64,000 nt of DNA from Litchfieldia sinesaloumensis (GCF_900156865.1 NZ_LT732529.1:3764617-3828616), one strand, 5' to 3'. Counted from the stretch's first letter, positions 37,705 to 46,016 are shown. The notes: generated from the letters alone by a model not told the origin. Numbers and translations: made by a program.

Positions 37705-39396
37705 ATGGACTACAAGCAATATTGTCAACAATCTATAAGCAATTTAGGTGGGACAGATGGGCTCGGTAGAAAAATACCACAATATGGTGAAGTACCTGAT
37801 AGAAGAACAGATCGATTTGTAGGTTTATTTTATTTTCTATGGTTAGGGCAGCATTCTACTGAAGGACCTTATGATATTACAAAAATCCTTGAGGAAGAGC
37901 CAAATGCTGTGAAGGATGCTCAGCATCCGTTATGGGGCCCAATGAAGGAATTCCATTTTTGGGGGGAGCCTCTCTATGATTACTATTTAGCTGATGATGC
38001 ATGGGTGCTCAGAAAGCATGTTCAATTACTAACCAATGCGGGTATCGATTTCCTTGTTTTTGATACAACGAATTCAGGTATTTACAAAAAAGTATATGAT
38101 AATCTTTTTGCTATTCTAGATGAAGTAAGAATTCAAGGATGGCAAGTACCAAAATTTGTTTTTTATACGAACACCGATACTGGGGATAGGATTCAGCAGA
38201 TTTATGATGATATATATAAACCAGGTAGATATAAAGAACTTTGGTTTAATTGGGAGGAAAAGCCACTGATCATTGGGGATCCTGAACAATGCTCAGATGA
38301 AATAAAAGAATTCTTTACATTTCGCCTTAACCAGTGGCCAAATGAAGATCAAAAACATGGAGGCTTTCCTTGGATTGATTTTGTCCGCCCACAACGTGTA
38401 TTTTCAGATCTTAATGGTAATCCAGAGGTTATAAATGTATCAGTTGCCCAGCATCCAAGTGTAGTACTAAGTGATACCCCTTTTTACGAATATGGTGGTA
38501 ACTGGGGAAGAAACTATCATGATAACAAAAATGATCAATCAAAGGATGCAATCAACTGGGGATATAATTTCCAGGAGCAATGGGAATTCGCATTACAACA
38601 AGATCCCAAAATAATCTTTATCACAGGCTGGAATGAATGGATCGCGATGCGTTTTGAAGGCCCGCCTGAAAGACCAGTCCAATTTATTGATCAGGCAACT
38701 CTTGAGTTTAGTAGAGATATAGAGCCTTCTAAGAATGGGTATAAAGATCACTACTATATGCAAATGATTGCTCAGATTCGCAGGTTTAAAGGATTATCAG
38801 CACCTTTGAAAAATAAGGACAGGTTTACAATCAATATTCATGAACCGTTTTCTCAGTGGGAGAAGGTCGAAAATAGCTACCTTGACTTTACTAATGATAT
38901 TAGTGAGCGGAATCATCCAGGATATGGTGGAGTTAAGTATGTAAATAATACAGGGAGAAATGATATTAAGTTGATGAAAATTACAAGGGACGATGATTCG
39001 CTTTATTTCTATGTCCAAACAGCAAATAAGTTAACAGCATATACAGATTCTAATTGGATGATGTTATTGTTGAAAACAACTGAAGGTCAACAAGACACAT
39101 GGGAAGGCTATGATTATATGCTTAACCGCCGGATTATAGATAAATCAGTAACCGTGCTTGAGAAAAGCACAGGTGGCTGGAATTGGGAGGACGTGGGGCG
39201 TGTGTCCTACCTTGCAGAAGGAAATGAACTGCAACTCGCAGTACCACTAAAGATGCTCAATTTAGATGGGACAAAACCACTCAAATTTGAGTTTAAATGG
39301 GTTGATAATTTGCAAGATGAAGGGGACATTATGGGTTTTTACTTGAATGGGGATGTTGCACCAAAAGGACGGCTCACCTATTTATATGAGGAGTAA
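37705..39396 (+). CDS. Putative glycoside hydrolase, GH99/GH71/WbsX-like, with C-terminal binding module
   Basis: A 563-residue protein without a signal peptide. The N-terminal part (about 25-365) looks like a TIM-barrel enzyme of the GH99/GH71/WbsX type: GLFYFLWLGQHS, LTNAGIDFLVFDTTNSGIY, KPLIIGDPE and the hallmark FITGWNEWIAMRFEG near 310. The C-terminal part (about 375-563) looks like a family 9/DOMON-type carbohydrate-binding domain (DDDSLYFYVQTANKLT, LQLAVPLKMLNLDG). The family match is by motif only, and the substrate is unknown. The ATG at 37705 follows AGGTGGTG; a GTG at 37693 lies within that site. Probably cytoplasmic. Confidence 0.7.
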   Translation: MDYKQYCQQSISNLGGTDGLGRKIPQYGEVPDRRTDRFVGLFYFLWLGQHSTEGPYDITKILEEEPNAVKDAQHPLWGPMKEFHFWGEPLYDYYLADDAWVLRKHVQLLTNAGIDFLVFDTTNSGIYKKVYDNLFAILDEVRIQGWQVPKFVFYTNTDTGDRIQQIYDDIYKPGRYKELWFNWEEKPLIIGDPEQCSDEIKEFFTFRLNQWPNEDQKHGGFPWIDFVRPQRVFSDLNGNPEVINVSVAQHPSVVLSDTPFYEYGGNWGRNYHDNKNDQSKDAINWGYNFQEQWEFALQQDPKIIFITGWNEWIAMRFEGPPERPVQFIDQATLEFSRDIEPSKNGYKDHYYMQMIAQIRRFKGLSAPLKNKDRFTINIHEPFSQWEKVENSYLDFTNDISERNHPGYGGVKYVNNTGRNDIKLMKITRDDDSLYFYVQTANKLTAYTDSNWMMLLLKTTEGQQDTWEGYDYMLNRRIIDKSVTVLEKSTGGWNWEDVGRVSYLAEGNELQLAVPLKMLNLDGTKPLKFEFKWVDNLQDEGDIMGFYLNGDVAPKGRLTYLYEE

Positions 39397-39438
39397 TTTC
39401 TTTGTTAAATATTGATATAATTGGAGGCGTTAACTCTC

Positions 39439-41490
39439 ATGCCAATCTATCAGAGTGCGAGTTTTGGAGGGAAGACTGTATCCTTAGGTAATGAACATAT
39501 CCGTGTGGATATCCACAAACGGTTAACAGGTTGGGGTTGGGTGGAAATATTTTCTGCTGATGGAGCGTATTTAGGAGTAATAGATCATTTTGGTGAGGTC
39601 ATGTTAAGGGATCAAGAAATACCGATTCGCTTAGAAGCAGAAGACTATGAGAAACAAACGGGTGACTTTGGTGAAAAGTTAATTTTCCATGTAAAATCAA
39701 TGATTGTTCAGGATAAATTAAATGGGACATCATTTGAGCAATGGATTAAATATCCTTTTGGTGAGCATTGCTTAGAAGGTGTAGTGATCTTATGGCTTAA
39801 GCCTAATTCATCCGTTATCGAGCTTTCTTTCCGATTCGAGGCTAAGGCTAATCTATTTGTACGTTATGTTAGGGGACCATGGCTGAAGATAGGGGCAAAT
39901 GGATCTGGTGTAAAAAAAGAGGATGCCATTTTCCCCGGTATTGAATGGCTACAGGCAGATGAATGGTCCAGTGGGACAGATTGGTTTAAAGACCCTTGGG
40001 CCCAGCGATTTGCACCACATCATCATAAAGTAGCGATTCCAATGATGACAGTCAGTAATGATAACCATGTAATTAGTTTGTCTTGGAATCCGAACCAAAC
40101 CGTTACACAATGGTTTAATTACCGAAAACATGTTGCACAACCAGTATTTGCATCCCCAAATTTTATTGACAGGATGAATAACCACTTATTGGGCTTAATG
40201 GTTCCAAATGCAGCCACGGAGGAAGAAGAAAATAAGGTGTATGCGAATCCTGTTTTAGAACTGCATCCAGGTCAACCGATTGAATTTGATGCTGAATTAT
40301 CGGTCGGAAGGGGTAATAGTCTAGATGGTGTTATTCAATGGGTGGAGAGAAATGGATTACCAGATGTCCCTGAACCAAGGTGGTCACTGGCTCAAGCATT
40401 GGATCGAATTGCACATGCCTATAATACTCACTTATGGTTTCAAGGAAAGGGATTTGGTACGAAGCAAACAGACAATGGGATAAAGCCAATTGTTCCGCGT
40501 TTTATCCATGACTATTTAGAAATGTTTCCAGAAAAAAGGGTATCAAAGGAACTTGAAGAGAATGTAAATTGGTGTAAGGAGCAGCCAGATTATCACCAAG
40601 CAAGCTTTAATCTAGGTAAAGTAGCTTCGATTCCATTATGGTCACAAGAAAAACAAGTAGCGTATGGTAGGGAATTACTGGACTACCAAAATGAGGATGG
40701 GTCTTTCTCTTTTGAGCCAGATGGAAGACATTATCAAAAAGATGATTTTGTTGTTGCAAGGGAATTTCTTGAACCGATGGCTCAATCAGGTGAGACGGCA
40801 TTAGATATCTCAATAATTCCAGCAGCAGAGCTGCTTACTTTATGGAAGAATACGGGTAATGAAATTTATAAAAAAAGTGCGGTTAAAACGCTGGATTACT
40901 GCCTGAATATGAGACGACCTGAGGGTGGAGACTTTTGGGAGACTCCATTGCATAGTCCGAATCTTCTTGCCGCTGGCCATGCAGCAATCACTTATTATCT
41001 TGCGTTTCAAGAGTTTGGTGATGAGAAGTACAAGAATAAAGCAGTTTATTGGCTTCGCTCATTGTTACCATTTACTCATTTGTGGCAACCTGATGGTATG
41101 CAGATGGTCTATAATACAAAACCTTGTTTTTGTTCAAGTGATTGGTATTTCGCTAATTGGGTGAGAGATCATGTTCAGTGGGAAGTACTAGAAACGTTTG
41201 CTGCATCTTCTGCCTTGGAGATTGATTGGAATGCATTGGATGCTAAAGTCGATTGGGAGAAGTACCAGGAAGGTATTACTGTTGCAGCTTTAAGATGGAT
41301 GCTTAACCATGAAGATAAAAACTGGCAGCCTCACAATCTCCCAATCACAAGAGAGTTATATAAAAATGGAGAATTGGATGAGTGTTTTGCTGACACACAT
41401 AATAGCATCACAGGTCATTACGGGGGGATGGCCATTCTCCCTGATGTGATTGCAGTTAATCTAGTTTCCATCATCAAGCGAAATAGATAA
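39439..41490 (+). CDS. Uncharacterised glycosidase-like protein
   Basis: A 683-residue protein that I cannot assign to a named family. The N-terminal 310 residues look like a beta-sandwich (GNEHIRVDIHKRLTGWGWVEIFSADGAYLGVIDHFGEV, KPNSSVIELSFRFEA). The rest, from about 325, looks like an (alpha/alpha) toroid with repeated helical hairpins: ALDRIAHAYNTHLWF, LLDYQNEDGSFSFEPDGRHYQ, TLWKNTGNEIYKKSAVKTLDYCLNMRRPEGGDFWETPLHSPNLL as separate segments, and YFANWVRDHVQWEVL. This fold is shared by GH88/GH105/GH127-like enzymes and lyases. There is no signal peptide. The ATG at 39439 is 11 bases after TGGAGG. Confidence 0.65.
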   Translation: MPIYQSASFGGKTVSLGNEHIRVDIHKRLTGWGWVEIFSADGAYLGVIDHFGEVMLRDQEIPIRLEAEDYEKQTGDFGEKLIFHVKSMIVQDKLNGTSFEQWIKYPFGEHCLEGVVILWLKPNSSVIELSFRFEAKANLFVRYVRGPWLKIGANGSGVKKEDAIFPGIEWLQADEWSSGTDWFKDPWAQRFAPHHHKVAIPMMTVSNDNHVISLSWNPNQTVTQWFNYRKHVAQPVFASPNFIDRMNNHLLGLMVPNAATEEEENKVYANPVLELHPGQPIEFDAELSVGRGNSLDGVIQWVERNGLPDVPEPRWSLAQALDRIAHAYNTHLWFQGKGFGTKQTDNGIKPIVPRFIHDYLEMFPEKRVSKELEENVNWCKEQPDYHQASFNLGKVASIPLWSQEKQVAYGRELLDYQNEDGSFSFEPDGRHYQKDDFVVAREFLEPMAQSGETALDISIIPAAELLTLWKNTGNEIYKKSAVKTLDYCLNMRRPEGGDFWETPLHSPNLLAAGHAAITYYLAFQEFGDEKYKNKAVYWLRSLLPFTHLWQPDGMQMVYNTKPCFCSSDWYFANWVRDHVQWEVLETFAASSALEIDWNALDAKVDWEKYQEGITVAALRWMLNHEDKNWQPHNLPITRELYKNGELDECFADTHNSITGHYGGMAILPDVIAVNLVSIIKRNR

Positions 41491-41492
41491 AC

Positions 41493-41536
41493 AAAACGCA
41501 AGCGGGGATTTGTTTTACTCCACTTGCGTTCTTTTA
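41493..41536. terminator. Terminator between convergent genes
   Basis: AACGCAAG with CTTGCGTT plus inner GGGG/CTCC pairs, then CTTTT. It closes the glycan operon and may also serve the DUF624 gene from the other side. Confidence 0.8.
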
Positions 41537-41552
41537 ATAGAATGCTACCAAG

Positions 41553-42191
41553 TTAATTAAATGTCTCATTATTCCCCATTTTTTGCTGTGCTAGATGATA
41601 CCTTAAGAAAGCAAGATTTGCACACCACATGATTACAAAAGAAACAAGGCTTACACTAAAAAAAATAATAAATATAGGAACCATATAAAGAATTAAATAC
41701 ACTAATGAAATTCCAATAACCATAAGTATGGAAATAATAGGACTAGAGATTGCGAATAAAAAGGCATTTTTAATGATGTGAATGAACTTTAGTTCGAAAT
41801 GCACATAAACAGGGAAGATATATAGTACAGTAAACAAATAAAGAATAACGATCGGTATGTAAATAAAAGGTAAGTAGTCTACGAAACTATTTTCAATCGA
41901 ACGAAAAAAATGCAAATCTAGATACAGGAATAAACCAAAGAATAATAAGAGATAACCTAAGAGATTTACTTTAAGGAATTCCTTCTTATATGTATCCCAA
42001 AATGTTATAAAAAGCTTTGGTTCTTCCTTCATTACCCATTTACGGGTAACGGCAAATACAGCAACTGTAGCAGGAAATAATCCGAATATACCTAAACCTA
42101 ATAGAGTGAATACAATCCATAATATATTTAAACATGAAAGTCGGAATATCCAAATACATACTTCGTTTACCTTTAAAATGAACTTTTCCAT
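41553..42191 (-). CDS. DUF624 (YesL-family) membrane protein
   Basis: A 212-residue protein with five or six predicted transmembrane helices (about 18-45, 75-92, 106-128, 140-165 and 168-195). The YesL-family N-terminus is LSCLNILWIVFTLLGLGIFGLFPATVAVFAVTRKWV. In B. subtilis, YesL sits in the rhamnogalacturonan-utilisation cluster beside a sugar ABC importer; the biochemical role is unknown. The same association is seen here with a rhamnosidase and importer locus. GGAGGATATC is the ribosome binding site. Confidence 0.88.
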   Translation of the reverse strand: MEKFILKVNEVCIWIFRLSCLNILWIVFTLLGLGIFGLFPATVAVFAVTRKWVMKEEPKLFITFWDTYKKEFLKVNLLGYLLLFFGLFLYLDLHFFRSIENSFVDYLPFIYIPIVILYLFTVLYIFPVYVHFELKFIHIIKNAFLFAISSPIISILMVIGISLVYLILYMVPIFIIFFSVSLVSFVIMWCANLAFLRYHLAQQKMGNNETFN

Positions 42192-42603
42192 TGATATCCT
42201 CCCTATACGTGACGCATTGTCAAAACTTTTACTAAAAGAGCTTTAAATAGCTTGATAGAAGGCTTTTGGATAAATAAATTGCTATTTCTTGATTTCTGGG
42301 ATAATGGAGGTTGCTGTACACCCGAATTTCAGAAAGGAAGAGATACCCACAAATTATACCCTATTTATTGACATCTATAAATTATATCAAACAGATTATT
42401 CAAACTGTTTAAAATACACGCAACACCACATATAATGGGACTTATAATAACCTACCATCTGGACTATTAACAGTGATTAAACTATTTTATTTAGCAGATC
42501 CCTTTAAGATATTAAGCAACTGGCAGATTGGGCTCGTGACAACCGAGTGGGAAAAGGTTGAAAATTGGTAACGAAACTGGAAAAAAAGAACTAATGTGAG
42601 GGT
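42192..42603. other. Gene-free stretch with a possible gene fragment
   Basis: No start-equipped gene is visible. An open frame on the + strand without a start codon (42413-42571) reads NTTYNGTYNNLPSGLLTVIK and later LADPFKILSNWQIGLVTTEW before TAA. The composition looks protein-like, so it may be the 3' remnant of a lost gene. I do not recognise it. The rest is AT-rich. Confidence 0.3.
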
Positions 42604-43356
42604 TCACTTAACAAATGTCCCTCCATCAACTGGAATCAAAGCCCCTGTTACCCATGAACTGTCATTAGAACTTAAGTAAACAACGGCTTTTCCTATATCT
42701 TCAGGCTTACCCACTCGATTAGGAGATAGTTGGTTTTTCTCATCCATTAACTCTTTTTCATCAAACATCCATTTATTAATATCTGTCGGAATTCCTCCAC
42801 ATAATATCGCATTAACCCGAATTCCATATTCGCCAAGAGCATTTGCCATTGAGGTGGTTAATGAATCGACTCCACCTTTACTGGCTGCATAATGAACCTG
42901 TTTCGGGCCGCCTTTAAATGCAGTTACAGATGAGATATTAATAATAGAACCTTCCTTTTTGTCTACCATGTAATTTGCAGCAGCTTGAGAACATAAAAAA
43001 ATTCCGCGTAGATTGACATTTATGGTTTTATCCCATGTCTCTAGGTCAATATCAAAAAAATTCCGAAACGGACAGATGCCCGCATTATTAACAAGTATGT
43101 CTATTCGTCCATAATGTTCAATTACCTGTTTAATTAGTCCATCAATTTGATCTTTCTCTGACACATCTGCTTTAACAATAATTCCGTTTCCTCCAAGACT
43201 TTTAACTTCTTGTAAAAGACTCTCAGCTTCCGAGCTATGCGAAAGATAATTAATTACGACCGTTGAACCTTCCTTTGCCATCTCTAAACATATACCTCTA
43301 CCAATTCCACGGCTGCCACCAGTAACGATGGAGACCTTACCAGCTAACTTACCCAT
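42604..43356 (-). CDS. SDR-family dehydrogenase, probable L-rhamnose 1-dehydrogenase
   Basis: A 250-residue short-chain dehydrogenase. The cofactor loop is TGGSRGIG (12-19) and the catalytic residues are Ser143, Tyr156 and Lys160 (YAASK). Two stretches match L-rhamnose 1-dehydrogenases as I remember them: NNAGICPFRNFFDI and the PTDINKWMFDE loop, where generic FabG-like enzymes differ. It would oxidise L-rhamnose to the 1,4-lactone, the first step of non-phosphorylating rhamnose catabolism. The GH78 genes on both sides support this. The later enzymes (lactonase, dehydratase, aldolase) are not in the window. A generic SDR role cannot be excluded. Confidence 0.7.
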   Translation of the reverse strand: MGKLAGKVSIVTGGSRGIGRGICLEMAKEGSTVVINYLSHSSEAESLLQEVKSLGGNGIIVKADVSEKDQIDGLIKQVIEHYGRIDILVNNAGICPFRNFFDIDLETWDKTINVNLRGIFLCSQAAANYMVDKKEGSIINISSVTAFKGGPKQVHYAASKGGVDSLTTSMANALGEYGIRVNAILCGGIPTDINKWMFDEKELMDEKNQLSPNRVGKPEDIGKAVVYLSSNDSSWVTGALIPVDGGTFVK

Positions 43357-43441
43357 CTATCAAAACCTACCTCACGTTTCATTCTAAAATGTATTGTTTC
43401 TATCCGCAAAAGGAATTATTCAGAGGATGTACCCCTGGGAC

Positions 43442-43455
43442 TGAAAACGCTTAAT
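43442..43455 (+). promoter_or_regulatory. Candidate cre (CcpA) site
   Basis: TGAAAACGCTTAAT resembles the catabolite-responsive element TGNAANCGNWNNCW with one or two mismatches. It lies between the divergent dehydrogenase and GH78 genes, where glucose repression would be expected. Confidence 0.45.
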
Positions 43456-43472
43456 ATTTTTCGGTAATAGTC

Positions 43473-43543
43473 TTGACTTTGTTTTAAGATTATATAATGA
43501 TAAATGAAGTGTAAAGTATATTTTATCATAAGTAAGTATACTT
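43473..43543 (+). promoter_or_regulatory. Promoter region with tandem operators before the second GH78 gene
   Basis: TTGACT at 43473-43478 and TATAAT at 43493-43498 are promoter-like, although the 14-base spacing is short. Downstream are AAGTATATTT (43514-43523) and the exact operator AAGTATACTT (43534-43543). The centres are 20 bases apart, as at 26081-26109. Confidence 0.6.
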
Positions 43544-43592
43544 TTTAATAGTCTATTTTAATCTGAAAATGAATCATAAAGGGGATAGTGTA

Positions 43593-45290
43593 ATGGGGAA
43601 GGTATCAAATGTATTAAAATCGCAAATAAAGGGTCGCTCAGAAAAGGATAATAGAGTTAGAGAGTATATCCAACCAAACCGTATTCTATGGAAAACAGAT
43701 GGAGAACATGCAAAAGTAGAGAATGAGTCCGGACTGTTGGAGAAAAGTAGTGGACAAATTACGTTAAATACAGGGAATGCCTGTGTTCTTAGAAATAATG
43801 GAGGCAATGCAGGTTTATTACTTGATTTTGGGGTAGAGCTACAAGGAGGAATTGAGATATTGGTTTGGGGTTGTGGTCCTTCGAATAAGGCAAAGCTCCG
43901 TGTAAGGTTTGGAGAGTCTGCCATGGAGGCGATGAGTGAACTGGGTGAAAATAATGCAACAAATGATCATGCTATACGCGATCAAATAATCGATGTAAGC
44001 TTTTTAGGTATGATTGAGGTAGGAAACACAGGTTTTCGATTTGCACGTGTTGATTTATTGGAAGAAGATAGCTTTGTAGAAATAAAATCGATTAGAGCTG
44101 TATTTCAATATAAAGATATTGAGTATAAAGGCAGTTTTGCAAGTAATGACCCACTCTTAAATCAAATTTGGGAGACTGGTGCATATACTGTTCATCTGAA
44201 TATGCAAAATTATTTGTGGGATGGGATTAAACGAGATCGATTAGTATGGGTTGGTGATATGCACCCCGAAACATCTACCATTCAAGCTGTGTTTGGCTAT
44301 GATGATTCAGTCCCAAGAAGCCTTGATATTATAAGGGATGATACAGAGATTCCTAACTGGATGAATAGTTTTCCATCTTATTCAATGTGGTGGATTATTA
44401 TTCAGCATGATTGGTATATGCAAAATGGTGATCTGAGTTATTTAAAGGAACAAGAGGATTATTTGGTAAAATTATTGGATTTATTGTCTGAATATATAGA
44501 AAAGGACGGAAGGAGCATGACACCAAATCAATTTTTAGATTGGCCATCCTCTGAAAATCCGAGAGCGGTCGAAGCTGGTGTGCATAGTTTGCTAACGATA
44601 GCAATGGAAAAGGGAGCAAAACTAGTAGACATTTTAAAAGGAAAAGAAGTTTCCGGCAAATACATTGGGTTTGTCAACACCCTAAAACAATATATCCCAG
44701 ATCATGCAAATAATAAACAAGCAGCAGCTTTAATGGTGTTAGCGGGACTTGAAAATGCGAATTCGATTAACAACGATGTACTCGCGGTGGATGGGGCCCA
44801 TCGTATTTCAACATTCTTAGGATATTATGTTTTAAAGTCTAGAGCACTTGCAGGTGATATTAAAGGATGTTTGGAAAGTATACGTGAATATTGGGGAGGA
44901 ATGTTAGCGCTCGGTGCAACAACTTTCTGGGAGGATTTCGATCTTAATTGGTTGGAAAATGCAGCTAGAATCGATGAGCTCGTTCCAGAAGATAAGGTCA
45001 ATGTTCATGCCACGTATGGTAATTACTGCTATAAAGGCTACCGTCATAGCCTCTGTCACGGATGGGCTTCAGGACCTACAGCATGGATGGCAGAATACAT
45101 TTTAGGTATTAAAGTGCTGGAACCTGGATGTAAGGCAGTTGAAATTAAACCATCTCTAGGAGACCTAGAATGGGTTGAAGGTACCTACCCAACTCCATTA
45201 GGCACTATTTATGTGAGACATGAAAAGCAGACAGATGGAACGATAAAAAGTGATATTCAAGCACCTGATGGGGTAAAAATCATCCATTAA
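43593..45290 (+). CDS. GH78-like alpha-L-rhamnosidase, short form
   Basis: A 565-residue relative of the protein at 26125, lacking most of the N-terminal beta domains. The remaining beta region (1-180) leads into the catalytic toroid with WDGIKRDRLVWVGDMHPE near residue 210, where the family's ER is DR and the acid Asp of VGD is kept. The late GYRHSLCHGWASGPTAWMAEYILG and the beta-strand tail LGDLEWVEGTYPTPLGTI follow. No signal peptide. The ATG at 43593 is behind AAAGGGGAT (43578-43586); an ATG at 43569 has no site. It is a separate transcription unit under the same operator. Confidence 0.83.
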   Translation: MGKVSNVLKSQIKGRSEKDNRVREYIQPNRILWKTDGEHAKVENESGLLEKSSGQITLNTGNACVLRNNGGNAGLLLDFGVELQGGIEILVWGCGPSNKAKLRVRFGESAMEAMSELGENNATNDHAIRDQIIDVSFLGMIEVGNTGFRFARVDLLEEDSFVEIKSIRAVFQYKDIEYKGSFASNDPLLNQIWETGAYTVHLNMQNYLWDGIKRDRLVWVGDMHPETSTIQAVFGYDDSVPRSLDIIRDDTEIPNWMNSFPSYSMWWIIIQHDWYMQNGDLSYLKEQEDYLVKLLDLLSEYIEKDGRSMTPNQFLDWPSSENPRAVEAGVHSLLTIAMEKGAKLVDILKGKEVSGKYIGFVNTLKQYIPDHANNKQAAALMVLAGLENANSINNDVLAVDGAHRISTFLGYYVLKSRALAGDIKGCLESIREYWGGMLALGATTFWEDFDLNWLENAARIDELVPEDKVNVHATYGNYCYKGYRHSLCHGWASGPTAWMAEYILGIKVLEPGCKAVEIKPSLGDLEWVEGTYPTPLGTIYVRHEKQTDGTIKSDIQAPDGVKIIH

Positions 45291-45398
45291 GGTCGGTACG
45301 ATCCAACCTGGAAAAAGCCGTCTTAATCATGGAGAGAAACCATTTGTCTTTACAGAATATGAAAAAACTGGGTTTGTTACAACTAAATTTCTATAACT
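45291..45398 (+). other. Possible C-terminal gene remnant
   Basis: Directly after the GH78 stop, an open frame without a start (45295-45396) reads GTIQPGKSRLNHGEKPFVF and then TEYEKTGFVTTKFL before TAA. It is protein-like and immediately precedes a terminator, so it may be the end of a gene whose body was deleted. Family not recognised. Confidence 0.3.
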
Positions 45399-45442
45399 AA
45401 AAAGACGACTCAACTTTTTTTGAATTAAGAGTCGTCTTTTTT
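45399..45442 (+). terminator. Terminator after the short GH78 gene
   Basis: AAAAAGACGACTC pairs with GAGTCGTCTTTTT (13 bp), followed by T residues. Confidence 0.92.
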
Positions 45443-45454
45443 AATGGCTGTTTC

Positions 45455-45535
45455 CGAGGGCGTGGCTTGAGCCTCCTCGTCGCTCTCGCTCCTGTGGGGC
45501 CTCAAGTCTCACGATCTGCCCGCAGGAGTCACCGC
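45455..45535. repeat. GC-rich Bacillaceae dispersed repeat, copy 2 (inverted)
   Basis: On the minus strand this reads GACTCCTGCGGGCAGATCGT, then CCCCACAGGAGCGAGAG and GACGAGGAGGCTCAAG. It is the same block as 32300-32385 in the opposite orientation. Confidence 0.65.
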
Positions 45536-45614
45536 CTTCTTCTACAATCAATTAATTTGTACTTGTTCCTAAGAGCAACAATCTAATTGAAAAGAACATC
45601 AGCTTATTATAGTA

Positions 45615-45643
45615 TTGACATTATACCTACAGGGGTATATTAT
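45615..45643 (+). promoter_or_regulatory. Promoter 1 with CstR-type operator
   Basis: TTGACA at 45615-45620 and TATTAT at 45638-45643 have a 17-base spacer. ATACC-N6-GGTAT (45623-45638) fills the spacer, the form of operator used by CstR/CsoR-family repressors. Confidence 0.75.
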
Positions 45644-45690
45644 ATAAATTGTGAGTTACTCACAGAGACTTGAAAGACAACTAGATTGGG

Positions 45691-45737
45691 TTGACACCCG
45701 TTTTTATTTTAGTTAACATTATACCCATAGGGGTAAT
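45691..45737 (+). promoter_or_regulatory. Promoter 2 with CstR-type operator
   Basis: TTGACA at 45691-45696 and TAACAT at 45714-45719 have a 17-base spacer. ATACCCATAGGGGTAAT at 45721-45737 lies over the likely start of transcription. Confidence 0.75.
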
Positions 45738-45763
45738 TGTAAAATAGCATAGGAGGTAATAAC

Positions 45764-45991
45764 ATGAATGTAGATAAAGTATTAGATGCGAAGGGCTTAG
45801 CTTGCCCGATGCCAATCGTAAAAACAAAAAAGGCAATTGATGGTCTTGAATCAGGACAAATTTTAGAGGTACTTGCAACTGACAAAGGTGCGAAAAGCGA
45901 TTTAACAGCATGGACAGCATCAACTGGGCATGAATTAATTGAGTCAAAAGAAGAAAATGGAATTCTATATTTTTATATTAGAAAAGGCTAA
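45764..45991 (+). CDS. yrkI: TusA-family sulfur carrier (YrkI-like)
   Basis: A 75-residue sulfur-relay protein. The persulfide-carrying Cys14 is in the family motif GLACPMPIVKTKKA. A C-terminal beta-strand pair follows. It should accept sulfane sulfur from rhodaneses or DsrE-type partners in the cytoplasm. It is the first gene of a sulfane-sulfur operon that corresponds in content to the B. subtilis yrk cluster, and is preceded by two CstR-type operators. AGGAGGT is the ribosome binding site. Confidence 0.9.
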   Translation: MNVDKVLDAKGLACPMPIVKTKKAIDGLESGQILEVLATDKGAKSDLTAWTASTGHELIESKEENGILYFYIRKG

Positions 45992-46016
45992 TTCATTATA
46001 ACGGGGAGGTAACAAA

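Noticed and set aside
40925..41164. 79-codon frame within the 39439 gene
   Set aside because: Alternate-frame shadow; no ribosome binding site and low-complexity composition.
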